Below, one piece after another: positions 45,122 to 53,925 of a stretch of DNA of 57,270 bases; positions within the stretch are counted from its first letter, which is position 1, and every line of letters begins with the position of its first letter. A model generated the notes under the pieces. It saw only the letters and a program-made list of their open reading frames with translations, did no database searches and was not told where the DNA came from. Both the position numbers and the translations under genes were made by a program. Source of the stretch: Sphingobium faniae (GTDB lineage: Bacteria; Pseudomonadota; Alphaproteobacteria; Sphingomonadales; Sphingomonadaceae); contig FMTU01000017.1 in NCBI GenBank assembly GCA_900100475.1, positions 1-57,270 of the forward strand, in the 5' to 3' direction.

Positions 45122-48100
45122 TCGAGCGCATCATCGAATGGTGCGCCAAACGGCGGTGGGTGGTGCTGGCGATCACGCTCATCCTCGCGGCTTGGGCGGT
45201 CGACTCGATGCGCAAGACGCCCCTGGATGCGCTTCCGGATCTTTCCGATCCGCAAGTGATCGTTTTTACCGACTGGATGGGGCGTAGTCCCAACCTGGTT
45301 GAAGACCAGATTACCTATCCGCTGGTGCGAGCCCTGCAGAGTACACCCGGTATCCGTACTGTTCGCGGATATTCGATGTTCGGGATGAGCTTTGTCTACG
45401 CAATCTTCGGTGACGACACAGACATCTACTGGGCCCGCACCCGGGTGTTCGAGCAGATTGGCCGTGTGCAGCAGCAACTGCCATCGGGCGTAGTACCGAC
45501 GCTCGGTCCCGATGCAAGCGGCGTGGGCTGGATATATCAATATGTACTCGAGGACACCTCAGGACGCATGAATACCGCTGAGTTGCGGGCACTGCAGGAC
45601 TTCACAGTGCGCCCAGCGCTCCAAGGTGTGAAAGGCGTCGCAGAAGTGGCCTCGATGGGCGGTTTCGAGCGGCAATACCAGATTTTGCTGAACCCAAACA
45701 AACTGGCTGCCTTTGGCATCACCCCGGCGGACGTTTCGCGCGCCGTGCGGGACGCAAACTCTGAAGTCGGTGCCCGCGTCCTCGAAATGAGCGGACGGGA
45801 ATATGTTCTGCGCGGCCGCGGTTATGCCAAGACCTTGCAAGACCTCGAGCAAAGCGTCGTTACGGTCGCCGATGGTGGCACACCAATCCGCGTGCGCGAC
45901 GTCGCCAGCGTGCAGTTCGGTCCGGAGATTCGCCGCGGCACCGCAGACCTTGATGGCAAGGGTGAAGCAGTCGGCGGCATTGTGGTGATGCGTTTGGGCT
46001 CGAATGCCCAGGAAGTGATCGAGGCACTTGAAACGCAGATTGGCCAGTTGGCGCTCCCCCCTGGAGTGCGCCTCAAGACGACCCATGACCGGTCGGAGCT
46101 GATTACCGGTTCCATCAAGACATTGACGAATACGCTGATGATCGAAGGGGCGATCATCGCGGTCATCTGCCTCCTCTTCCTGATGCACGGCGGATCGGCG
46201 CTGGTCGCGCTCATCATCCTGCCGATGTCTGTGCTCCTGTCGTTCATTGGAATGCGCTATCTCGGCATTTCAGCCAATATCATGTCCCTTGGCGGTATCG
46301 CGATTGCAGTTGGCGAATTGAGCGACGCTGCAATCGTGATGATCGAGAATGCGCACAAGCGGCTTGCCGAGAATGCAAAACCGGAAGAACGCATCCGTGT
46401 CATCGTGGATTCAGCAAAAGAAGTCGGCAAACCGATCTTCTATTCCCTCCTCCTGATCACAGTCAGCTTCCTGCCCATCTTCACGCTGACCGGGCAGGCC
46501 GGAAAGCTCTTCATGCCGCTGGCCTATACGAAGACGCTGGCCATGTTCTTTGCGGCGATCCTCTCGATCACGCTCGCACCGCCCCTGATGATCTGGCTTC
46601 TGCGTGGCCGGTTCCGCACTGAAGCAGAGAACCCGCTCAACCGCGCACTCGGCAGTTTCTATCGCCCCATCGCACGCTTTATCATCCATTGGCGCCTCGC
46701 CGTGGTCGGCGCCGCGGCGCTGGTGATGGTCGCAACAGTGCCTGTTTTCATGCGTCTGGGCTCGGAATTCATGCCGCCGCTCGACGAGGGATCGTTGCTG
46801 GTGATGCCCACGACATTCCCCGGAATCTCGATAGAAGAAGCCCGGCGTGCACTGAACACTCAGCATCGGATCATCATGAGCTTCGGTGAGGTGGCAATGG
46901 TCCATGGGAAGGCAGGACGCGCGGAAACCGCAACTGACCCCGCCCAGCTGGACATGACCGAGTCGGTGATCACACTCAAGCCCCACGACGACTGGCCGAT
47001 GGTTCCGGTCAAACGCTGGTATAGCGACTCAGCCCCAACTTGGCTTCAGGGGAGTCTGAAAACAATCTGGCCGGATCGCCGGCAGCGTACCGTTTCGGAG
47101 CTGTCGCGCGATCTCGATGCCGCCTTGCGCATGCCGGGTTATCAGATGGCGATCGCTCCACCCATCCGCACCCGGATCGACATGCTCACAACCGGCGTGC
47201 GAACCCCTGTCGGCATCAAGGTGTTTGGTCCCGATCTCCAAGGCATCGAGCGATTGAGTGTAGCTCTTGAGGGGGCGTTGCGGACTGTTCCGGGAACGCG
47301 CAGCACCTTCGCCGAGCGCCAGAGCGGACGGGAGTACATCGACATTGAACCAAAGCGCGATGCAATAGCCCGATATGGCCTGACGGTGCGGGACGTTCAG
47401 GATCTGGTCGAGGCAGCGATCGGCGGCATGCCGGTGTCCACCGTCATTGATGGCAGAGCCAGATATTCCGTGAACGTCCGCTACGCGGCCGCCTTCAGGG
47501 CCGACCCGCAGGCTCTGAACGAACTGCTCGTCCCAATCCCGACACCCAAGACCTTGTCGTTCACCGAAGGCCGAACCGCAGGCAACGGTTCATCGCCGGC
47601 GGGGCAGAGCCAGGTTCAATCCGGCGGCGGGATGGACTCAATGGGCGGCGGCGGCTCCGGCGGCAGTGGCATGAACCAGAATACCGCTCCGATGAATGGA
47701 GCGACCCGCACAGGTACTGAGTGGAGCAACGGGCAGCAGGCGGGCTCCGTCGTACCTTTGGGGGCAATCGCCGACATCAAAGTCGTAACCGGGGCTCCGA
47801 TGATCAAGAACGAAAACGGCACACTGGTGGGCTATGTTTTCGCGGACATCGACACATCGCAACGCGACCTCGGTGGATGGGTCGATGATGCCAAAAGCGT
47901 CGTAGCAGATCGGATCGCAGTTCCACCGGGCTATCGCTTGCAGTGGACCGGCCAGTATGAATTCATGGCCGAACTGACCTCACGTTTGCGGACGGTAGTT
48001 CCCCTCACGGTGGTCCTGGTTGGCATATTGCTGTATCTGTCGATGGGAGGCTGGCCGCAAACCTTGCTGGTCATGCTGAGCTTGCCCTTTGCTATTGCCG

Positions 48101-48528
48101 GCAGCATCTGGCTCTTGGCGCTCCTTGACTACAACCTATCAACCGCTGTGTGGGTCGGATTGATCGCCGTCGGGGGGGTCGCGGCCCAGACCGGCACGGT
48201 GGTGGTGGTCTACCTCGACCAGGCTTATGCGGAAGCGGTGAAACAGGATCGGTTACACACTCGGGACGATATCGATGCTGCGGTGATGGAGGGCGCTTCC
48301 CGGTGCCTTCGCCCGATGCTCATGACGGTCGCAACCACGGTCTTCGGGCTCATGCCCCTGCTTTGGGAATCGGGCGTGGGCGCCGATCTTTCGGCGCGCA
48401 CTGCAGCTCCCGTGGTTGGCGGCCTCTGGTTCTGCATGTTCCTGACTTTGCTCGTCATACCGGCTGCATATGCCCTGTGGCGCCACTCCCAGCTGAAGGC
48501 GTCTGGGCCAGTACGGAGCGACGTGTGA
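45118..48528 (+). CDS. cusA: RND copper/silver efflux pump CusA with a Gly/Met-rich insert
   Basis: This 1136-residue pump is about 90 longer than typical CusA. It has LDALPDLSDPQVIVFTDW, GYSMFGMSFVYAIFGDDTDI, and the proton-relay helix AIAVGELSDAAIVMIENAHK, which fits the Cu/Ag group. An insert at about residues 815-880 is rich in Gly, Ser, Gln, Asn and Met (GGGMDSMGGGGSGGSGMNQN is inside it) and lies in the second periplasmic loop; it could bind Cu(I) or act as a flexible linker. The rest of the protein is complete. Stop and next start overlap (TGATG) with the ATPase fragment. Confidence 0.9.
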   Translation: MIERIIEWCAKRRWVVLAITLILAAWAVDSMRKTPLDALPDLSDPQVIVFTDWMGRSPNLVEDQITYPLVRALQSTPGIRTVRGYSMFGMSFVYAIFGDDTDIYWARTRVFEQIGRVQQQLPSGVVPTLGPDASGVGWIYQYVLEDTSGRMNTAELRALQDFTVRPALQGVKGVAEVASMGGFERQYQILLNPNKLAAFGITPADVSRAVRDANSEVGARVLEMSGREYVLRGRGYAKTLQDLEQSVVTVADGGTPIRVRDVASVQFGPEIRRGTADLDGKGEAVGGIVVMRLGSNAQEVIEALETQIGQLALPPGVRLKTTHDRSELITGSIKTLTNTLMIEGAIIAVICLLFLMHGGSALVALIILPMSVLLSFIGMRYLGISANIMSLGGIAIAVGELSDAAIVMIENAHKRLAENAKPEERIRVIVDSAKEVGKPIFYSLLLITVSFLPIFTLTGQAGKLFMPLAYTKTLAMFFAAILSITLAPPLMIWLLRGRFRTEAENPLNRALGSFYRPIARFIIHWRLAVVGAAALVMVATVPVFMRLGSEFMPPLDEGSLLVMPTTFPGISIEEARRALNTQHRIIMSFGEVAMVHGKAGRAETATDPAQLDMTESVITLKPHDDWPMVPVKRWYSDSAPTWLQGSLKTIWPDRRQRTVSELSRDLDAALRMPGYQMAIAPPIRTRIDMLTTGVRTPVGIKVFGPDLQGIERLSVALEGALRTVPGTRSTFAERQSGREYIDIEPKRDAIARYGLTVRDVQDLVEAAIGGMPVSTVIDGRARYSVNVRYAAAFRADPQALNELLVPIPTPKTLSFTEGRTAGNGSSPAGQSQVQSGGGMDSMGGGGSGGSGMNQNTAPMNGATRTGTEWSNGQQAGSVVPLGAIADIKVVTGAPMIKNENGTLVGYVFADIDTSQRDLGGWVDDAKSVVADRIAVPPGYRLQWTGQYEFMAELTSRLRTVVPLTVVLVGILLYLSMGGWPQTLLVMLSLPFAIAGSIWLLALLDYNLSTAVWVGLIAVGGVAAQTGTVVVVYLDQAYAEAVKQDRLHTRDDIDAAVMEGASRCLRPMLMTVATTVFGLMPLLWESGVGADLSARTAAPVVGGLWFCMFLTLLVIPAAYALWRHSQLKASGPVRSDV

Positions 48529-48915
48529 TGACCTTGGAAGCGGTTCGATCGCCATCAACTGCCGGCCTGACGAGCGCAATTGCGGCCCGTCTTCTAGAGG
48601 CGACGGGACCAAACGAATTGGGAGTGAAGTCGGAAAGGCCAGCATGGCGCCTTCTCGTCACCCAGTTCAACAGTCCCGTCATTTGGTTGCTGTTGGTGGC
48701 CTGTGTCGTGTCCGCGCTGGTCGGGGAAGTCATTGATGCCGCCGCAATCCGGACGATTGTGCTTATCAACGGATTGGTTGGCTTCTTTCAGGAGTATCAG
48801 GCCGAGAAAGCGGTACTTGCGCTCAGGGCGATGACCGCTCCGCGCGCACGCGTCATCCGCGATGGCCGGATGCAGGTGATTGCCGCTGCTGCTGTTGTGC
48901 CCACCGACATCGGCA
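48528..48915 (+). pseudogene. Cation-transporting P-type ATPase, N-terminal fragment (joined to foreign sequence)
   Basis: From the ATG at 48528, overlapping the cusA stop, the frame gives an N-terminal cation-ATPase domain (SAIAARLLEATGPNELGVKS), the first two membrane helices (SPVIWLLLVACVVSALVGEV) and the start of the actuator domain (FFQEYQAEKAVLALRAMTAP, then ARVIRDGRMQVIAAAAVVPT). It looks like the PMA1/Ca-type ATPase group. After about residue 129 the resemblance ends, and the frame continues on the antisense of another ATPase to 49025. The gene is a fragment of about 130 of the usual 850-900 codons. It was probably the fourth gene of the cus operon. Confidence 0.75.
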
Positions 48916-49125
48916 CTATCCGATGCAGCGCGGGAATAAAGTGCGCTCCCATCTCAAGGAACAGCACAGGGAGCGTAAGAACCAGTCCGATCCAGAAGCG
49001 GCGCGTCATGTCGATAAGTTCATGACTCGGCCCCGTATCGGCCGTCACGGTGGCGGGTCCAATCCCATGCCGCATATGGGGCAGGCACCTGGATGGTCCT
49101 GACGGATCTCCGGATGCATCGGGCA
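48915..49125 (-). pseudogene. Copper-type P1B ATPase, N-terminal fragment (opposite strand)
   Basis: On the minus strand from about 49125 the sequence reads [20 protein letters not shown], the heavy-metal-binding domain found ahead of many Cu/Ag P-type ATPases. After one base of shift near 49060 it reads PSHELIDMTRRFWIGLVLTL and then PVLFLEMGAHFIPALHRIVP, the linker and first membrane helix of the same family. It ends near 48915 where it meets the plus-strand ATPase fragment. It is therefore cut at both ends and frameshifted. Confidence 0.75.
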
Positions 49126-49192
49126 CGTCCCGCCCGCCGAGGCCGAAGCCAATTACTATGCAGCCATCGAGAACCTCGATATGGCCGCATGA
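49118..49192 (+). pseudogene. IS3-family transposase C-terminal remnant (B)
   Basis: In frame from 49118 the plus strand reads [20 protein letters not shown], then DMAA and a stop at 49190-49192. This is the end of an IS3-family orfB (IGHIPPAEAE.NYY pattern). It abuts the copper ATPase fragment within about ten bases, so the insertion likely caused the loss of that gene's 5' end. About 70 more bases of element end seem to follow. Confidence 0.7.
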
Positions 49193-49329
49193 CCCAAATG
49201 AAACTGCCTCCGGAAAACCCGGGGCGCTTCAGTGCGCCGGAGCGTTTGTATCTGTCATCGGTTTATCTCCCCCGGCCCCGGCCAATTGCGGCTTTGTCAC
49301 GATGGCAGGATCGACACGGGTTTGCATCT

Positions 49330-50259
49330 TCAGGCCGCCATTGGCGGTGAGAGAGTTCCGAGCCAGCCCACCAGCGCAAAGATTGCCAGTGCCATACCGC
49401 CCTCCATCAGCAGGCTCTTGCGTAAGCGTCCGATTGCAAGAGCTTCCCCCCCGCTCTCCAGTGCGCGCCCGAGAGCCGGGGAAAGACGGTAGCGGTTGAC
49501 GGCCGCCATCGCGAGCATGGCTGCGAACAGCGCCAACTTCGCTATCAGTATTTGTCCGTAGAGCGAGGTGCCGAGTTGAAGGACATGCTCGGGCCCCACG
49601 AGAAATAAGGAATTAATGAGACCCGTTGCAACGATGACGGCGACAACGACCGTTCCCACAATCGCGAACCCCTCGAGCGCCCGGTGCGCCAGGTGGATCC
49701 GCGTGATATCGGACGATGCCTTCCTTCCCGATATCAGGACGAGGAACGCCAAGATCGCACCTAGCCACGCACCGGCCGCGAGAAGGTGCAGGATCCCCGC
49801 GGCGAGATGGGACCAGCCGGCGCTCCCAGTCCCGGCAGCGCTGTGGCCGGACCATGCCAGTGTCGCGAGCGCCACTCCACCACCAATCGTCCAGATCCAC
49901 TGGGCCGGTCGGCTCCACCAGGCATATAGGGAGATGCCGAATAAAATGACGGCGAGAGCCACACCCCGCACCTGGAGCGCCAAGCCCAAAGGTGTTTCCC
50001 GCAGCACCATGGCCACAGTGTCGCGATCAATCTGCCATACAGCGACACCGGCCATCGCAGCCGTCTGCAGGGCGAAGCCAAATAATGAAATAGCCACACC
50101 TGCCAGAGCCAACAGGAAGACTGTTGGTTTCAAGGCAAGATATCGGCCATGGCTCTCATCGCCACCAAGCGCGTACAAGGCGAACAGCGGCAGTCCGAAC
50201 AGCAGGCCCAGGTCAATATAGAGTGCCCAGCGGATGGCGACGATCAGGGAATCGGTCAC
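49330..50259 (-). CDS. copD: Copper resistance protein CopD
   Basis: This 309-residue membrane protein has about eight hydrophobic segments. It starts with GTG at 50259 and shows the CopD plan: RWALYIDLGLLFGLPLFALY, WSGHSAAGTGSAGWSHLAAG with conserved His, LHLLAAGAWLGAILAFLVLI, and NRYRLSPALGRA in the last part. It is thought to bring copper across the inner membrane, working with CopC. It begins four bases beyond the copC stop on the same strand. The gene is complete, next to the damaged ATPase region. Confidence 0.9.
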   Translation of the reverse strand: MTDSLIVAIRWALYIDLGLLFGLPLFALYALGGDESHGRYLALKPTVFLLALAGVAISLFGFALQTAAMAGVAVWQIDRDTVAMVLRETPLGLALQVRGVALAVILFGISLYAWWSRPAQWIWTIGGGVALATLAWSGHSAAGTGSAGWSHLAAGILHLLAAGAWLGAILAFLVLISGRKASSDITRIHLAHRALEGFAIVGTVVVAVIVATGLINSLFLVGPEHVLQLGTSLYGQILIAKLALFAAMLAMAAVNRYRLSPALGRALESGGEALAIGRLRKSLLMEGGMALAIFALVGWLGTLSPPMAA

Positions 50260-50263
50260 GGAC

Positions 50264-50647
50264 TTATCTCACCGAAAAGGTGACAGTGCCCTCAATTCGG
50301 TGTGTGTCGGCCGACACCGCATGCCAGGCGATCTGGTAAGTGCCCGCGGCCAATGGCCTTGAAAGCTTTGCCACAAGGGTCTTGCCATCACCGCCGATCG
50401 CGGTGCGGAAGCCAGTGACTTTCATGCGGTGATTGGGCATTCCGGGCATGCCGGTCATGACGATATCCATCCCGGATAGCCGCGGCATCAGCTTCTCGCT
50501 GAAGGTGAGTGTGACCTCTGACGGCCCCGACACGCTGGCATTGGCCGCCGGAGTCGAGGTCAAAAGCTTGGGATGAGCAATAGCAGGGGCGGCAAGCGCA
50601 AAACTACCGGCCATCACTGCGACGGCGAGGTGACGAAATCTACGCAT
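50264..50647 (-). CDS. copC: Periplasmic copper chaperone CopC
   Basis: A 127-residue product from the ATG at 50647. The signal peptide ends at AAPAIA, so the mature protein starts with HPKLL, and the N-terminal His is the known Cu(II) ligand. Further CopC marks are VTLTFSEKLMPRLSGMDIVM, the Met-rich MTGMPGMPNHRM loop, and the C-terminal AWHAVSADTHRIEGTVTFSV, with His residues in the Cu(II) site. It likely carries copper between the periplasm and CopD. copC-copD form an operon divergent from the cnr-like genes. Confidence 0.92.
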   Translation of the reverse strand: MRRFRHLAVAVMAGSFALAAPAIAHPKLLTSTPAANASVSGPSEVTLTFSEKLMPRLSGMDIVMTGMPGMPNHRMKVTGFRTAIGGDGKTLVAKLSRPLAAGTYQIAWHAVSADTHRIEGTVTFSVR

Positions 50648-50778
50648 TGGTATCTCCTGATGTGGCAACATCAATGAATACGCATTGGCCTGCCAGACCC
50701 CTCAAAAAATTTGCGTCCCATGACCTATGAGGGGTCAACGGACAGAGCGCGTATTATAAGGGAAAACGGAGACGAAAA

Positions 50779-51051
50779 ATGAGTGACATAGACACGATGC
50801 TCACACGGCTGCGTGATGCCCCCGTCCCTGCGCGGCTCGCGACGATGGATATTGCGGTCATGGAAGAACTGGCACGTTTGCAATCGGCGCCACGGCTTAA
50901 CGGAGCCGTGTTCGGCATGGCGGCGGCCGTCGCGCTGGTGATAGGGATAGCCGGGTCGGCATTTTCCGGAAGCCCCCGCGAAACCGACCCGGTCTCACCC
51001 TTTGATGCCCGGTTGGCGCTTGCCCCGTCGACCCTGTTGGACGTGCGATGA
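50779..51051 (+). CDS. Small CnrY-like anti-sigma membrane protein
   Basis: This 90-residue protein has a helical cytoplasmic part (MSDIDTMLTRLRDAPVPARL and on, to about residue 40), one membrane segment (AVFGMAAAVALVIGIAGSAF), and a short outer tail. That is the shape of CnrY, which holds its sigma factor at the membrane through a short N-terminal helix. It overlaps the sensor gene (ATGATG junction at 51048). Its N-terminal third recurs in the fossil at 39471. The call rests mainly on gene order and size. Confidence 0.7.
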   Translation: MSDIDTMLTRLRDAPVPARLATMDIAVMEELARLQSAPRLNGAVFGMAAAVALVIGIAGSAFSGSPRETDPVSPFDARLALAPSTLLDVR

Positions 51052-51491
51052 TGTGGGGCTATCGCCGAATTCTCCTTCTTCTCCTGTTGACCTTTGGCGC
51101 AGCGATAGCAGGGGTGGTCATCGGGCGCGTGTTCGTCGTGCCGGAGCGGCCAGTCGAAAACCAGCTGCACGCGTTGCTCCACAGCCAATTGGATCTCGAC
51201 AGCAAGCAACACGCTCAACTGGAGACTATCGAGAAGAGCTTCGCCGTCCGTCGGCAGGCGCTCGAGTTGGAACTCCGCGCGGACAATGCCCGGCTCGCCG
51301 AGGCGATCGAAACCGAGCACGGCTTCGGCCCATTGGTGGCAGCCGCAGTCGATCGTTCCCATCAGGCTATGGGCGAACTTCAGAAGGAGACGCTGGAGCA
51401 TATCTTTGCAATGCGTGCGGTTCTACGACCGGACCAGGCCGCGAAGTTCGATCAGACTGTGATTAAAGCGCTGACGGCAAAGGAGCGGTGA
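51048..51491 (+). CDS. CnrX-like periplasmic metal sensor
   Basis: The 147-residue protein has a membrane anchor (RILLLLLLTFGAAIAGVVIG) and a helical hairpin domain of the heavy-metal resistance (CnrX/ZraP-like) kind. Its potential ligands are H41, H45, E62, H118 and M122. CnrX of Cupriavidus metallidurans uses H42, H46, E63, H119 and M123, so all five are kept at the same spacing. It therefore probably binds Ni(II), Co(II) or a similar ion and then releases the sigma factor from the CnrY-like partner. It overlaps the sigma gene (GTGA). Confidence 0.8.
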   Translation: MMWGYRRILLLLLLTFGAAIAGVVIGRVFVVPERPVENQLHALLHSQLDLDSKQHAQLETIEKSFAVRRQALELELRADNARLAEAIETEHGFGPLVAAAVDRSHQAMGELQKETLEHIFAMRAVLRPDQAAKFDQTVIKALTAKER

Positions 51492-52054
51492 CATTTGATC
51501 TTTCCGGCTGTTCGGATGGAGAGCTCGCCGGGCTCGCCCTTGCCGGACGGCAGGCCGCCTACAACGAGCTGGTGCGCCGTCATCGGAACTGGGCCTTTCG
51601 TGTGGTGAGCAGCCACGTCGGAGACATCGACGAAGCCGTTGATATCGTTCAGGCCAGCTTTGTCGCGGCATTCGCGGCGTTGAATCGCTACGACAGCCGA
51701 CGACCTTTCGCCCCCTGGCTGTCGCGCATCCTCATCAACAAATGCCGAGACTGGCACCGCCGTCGGACTGTTCGTGGCTTCCTGACTTTCGTTATGCCTG
51801 TCAGTGATGCCGCCGAGATCGCCGACAGCGCCCCCCTTCCGGATCAGACCATTGGGAACAGACGAGAGCTTGCGCGCACGATGAAGGCCATAGCCATGCT
51901 GCCGACATCGCTCAAAGAGACCCTGATCTTGCGGACACTCGAAGAAAAGTCCGAAGCCGAGACCGCCGAGATTCTCGGAATCAGCCAGAAAGCTGTCGAA
52001 ATGCGCCTCTACCGGGCACGGACAAGGCTTACGGAAATTTTGCGAAAAGAGTGA
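51488..52054 (+). CDS. CnrH-like ECF sigma factor
   Basis: This 188-residue sigma factor starts with GTG at 51488, overlapping the sensor stop. Region 2 reads ELVRRHRNWAFRVVSSHVGD, then EAVDIVQASFVAAFAALNRY and FAPWLSRILINKCRDWHRRR. Region 4 reads LPTSLKETLILRTLEEKSEA, then ILGISQKAVEMRLYRARTRL. With the two genes ahead it makes a complete Y-X-H unit, as in cnr and ncc systems. Its targets are unknown; copC-copD, divergent from this operon, and cusCBA are the nearest candidates. The order Y-X-H and the overlaps show a single operon. Confidence 0.85.
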   Translation: MTFDLSGCSDGELAGLALAGRQAAYNELVRRHRNWAFRVVSSHVGDIDEAVDIVQASFVAAFAALNRYDSRRPFAPWLSRILINKCRDWHRRRTVRGFLTFVMPVSDAAEIADSAPLPDQTIGNRRELARTMKAIAMLPTSLKETLILRTLEEKSEAETAEILGISQKAVEMRLYRARTRLTEILRKE

Positions 52055-52392
52055 GGGGTAAACAGGTGCGCTGCGTATTCGCCGATGAACCTTGACTGAA
52101 TCTGGACGAATTCAAGCAGACACGAGCCACCATGAACCCTGTACTCGAGCGCGGTCAGTTGATGTGCGGGACAACACCCGCCAATGCGCAATTGCCTTCA
52201 CCGCCTTTCTGCCAGCGTGGGCGCAGAACGCCTCGGGGAGCGAGTCAGTGGTGATCGAGCGCCTCGAGCGACGTGCGTCAACGATACGAGCGGACGCCGC
52301 AGCCCTGTCCAGCGGCGGACGCGACTTTGCCGATGACTGGAGCTTCCCGAGGCGTTTCGAAGGATACCCTGTCGGCGACGGCGGAGGCGGCC
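52055..52392. other. Gap between the sigma factor and fixL
   Basis: This 338-base stretch holds no gene I can defend. A plus-strand frame (52092-52400) ends in an Arg/Gly/Asp-rich, low-information sequence with no ribosome site or domain. The fixL promoter must lie here; no clear dyad was found. Confidence 0.4.
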
Positions 52393-53925
52393 ATGAGTGA
52401 CCAGCGCGACACGATCGCCGTGCAAGACCAAGTGGAACGGCTCGCCGGGTTGTTTTTGCGCCAGTCGCTGGGGTATATCCTGACGCTGCTCGACTCCTCG
52501 GGTCGGATCCTAAGCATCAACACACAAGGCGAGCGGACCGACTGTTGGGTGGCCGATCAGATCATTGGCCGATCCCATGAAATCTTCTACCCGCCTGACG
52601 AGATTACCGCAGGGATGCCGCTGGCGGATCTGGAAACTGCCACGCGGGAAGGAAAGGTTGAACGCGAAGCGTGGCGGGCTTGCAAAAATGGGTCCGAATA
52701 CCTCGCGCGCCTTTCCATCACGTCCCTCTTTGACCGGGGAGTGCTCTGCGGCTTCGCCTGTATAAGTCGCGACATAACTGACGAAGCTGCCGTGCGCGCC
52801 TCGATAGAGACCCGCGAGCAGCATCTCCAGTCCATCCTCGCCACCGTCCCGGATGCAATGATCATCATCGACGAGGCAGGCAAAATTACCTCGTTCAGTG
52901 CGGCTGCCGAAAAGCTCTTCGGATACGCGGAAGAGGAAGTTGTTGGGCATAATGTTGCCTGCCTCATGCCGCAGCCCCACCATGATCGCCACGACGAATA
53001 CATCAAGCATTACCTGGAGACCGGCGAACGACGGATCATCGGGATCGGCCGCGTCGTAGTTGGCCAACGCCGGGACGGCACAACCTTTCCGATGGAGCTG
53101 TCGGTGGGAGAAGCCGGTGAGGACGGCCATCGCGTGTTTACCGGATTCATCCGCGATCTCACCGCCAAAGAGCAGGACGAGCTCAAGCTCAAGGAACTCC
53201 AGGCCGAACTGGTCCACGTCTCCCGACTGAGCGCGATGGGTACAATGGCCTCGACACTGGCTCACGAACTCAATCAGCCTCTTGCCGCCGTGGCCCTCTA
53301 TCTCGAGACGGCTCGCGACATGCTGGATGAAGCTGCGGGCGAGCCGTTCGCAACGATGCGTTCGGTCATGTACGACGCCGCCCAGGAGACGCTCCGTGCT
53401 GGACACATCGTGCGCCGGCTGCGCGACTTTGTTGCCAGAGGCGAAGTCGACAAGAACGTCGATGACCTGCCCCGCCTGATCGAGGAGGCAGGCCAGCTCG
53501 CGCTGGTCGGTGCCCGCGAACGCGGCGTGCGCAGCTTCTTTTCCTATGATCCACTGGCAACGCCCGTGTTGGTGGATCGCATCCAGATCCAGCAGGTTCT
53601 GGTCAACCTGATGCGTAACGCGATTGAAGCGATGGCTGACTCGCTAATCCGCGATCTCAGCATTCGGTCCAAGCTGCGCGCCGACGGTCTGATCGAGGTG
53701 ACGGTGGAGGATACCGGGCCAGGGATTCCCGAGGACATGCGGGAGCGGCTGTTCGATGCGTTCGCTTCCACCAAGGCCGAGGGAATGGGCCTCGGCCTCT
53801 CCATCTGCAGAACGATAGTGGAAGCTCATGGAGGGAGAATTTGGGTCGAACATCTTCCGCCCGGCGGCACGCGATTTCATTTCACACTGATCCATGCACG
53901 AGCGGAGGAAAATTATGGGGGGTAA
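52393..53925 (+). CDS. fixL: FixL-type haem-PAS oxygen-sensing histidine kinase
   Basis: The 510-residue protein has two PAS domains (about 25-130 and 145-255) and a histidine kinase core. The second PAS matches the haem domain of FixL, with His200 in HHDRHDEYIKHY as proximal ligand and Arg220 in RRIIGIGRVVVG. Both fall at the same residue numbers as in Bradyrhizobium FixL. The phosphorylated His is His291 in TLAHELNQPL, followed by NLMRNAIEAM (N box) and TGPGIPEDMRERLFDAF. It should be active without oxygen. It overlaps fixJ. No membrane segments are seen, as in the soluble FixL type. Confidence 0.92.
   Translation: MSDQRDTIAVQDQVERLAGLFLRQSLGYILTLLDSSGRILSINTQGERTDCWVADQIIGRSHEIFYPPDEITAGMPLADLETATREGKVEREAWRACKNGSEYLARLSITSLFDRGVLCGFACISRDITDEAAVRASIETREQHLQSILATVPDAMIIIDEAGKITSFSAAAEKLFGYAEEEVVGHNVACLMPQPHHDRHDEYIKHYLETGERRIIGIGRVVVGQRRDGTTFPMELSVGEAGEDGHRVFTGFIRDLTAKEQDELKLKELQAELVHVSRLSAMGTMASTLAHELNQPLAAVALYLETARDMLDEAAGEPFATMRSVMYDAAQETLRAGHIVRRLRDFVARGEVDKNVDDLPRLIEEAGQLALVGARERGVRSFFSYDPLATPVLVDRIQIQQVLVNLMRNAIEAMADSLIRDLSIRSKLRADGLIEVTVEDTGPGIPEDMRERLFDAFASTKAEGMGLGLSICRTIVEAHGGRIWVEHLPPGGTRFHFTLIHARAEENYGG

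Noticed and set aside
52092..52400. A 102-codon plus-strand frame between the sigma factor and fixL
   Set aside because: No ribosome site, no domain, low-information Gly/Arg/Asp end, and it overlaps the start of fixL.
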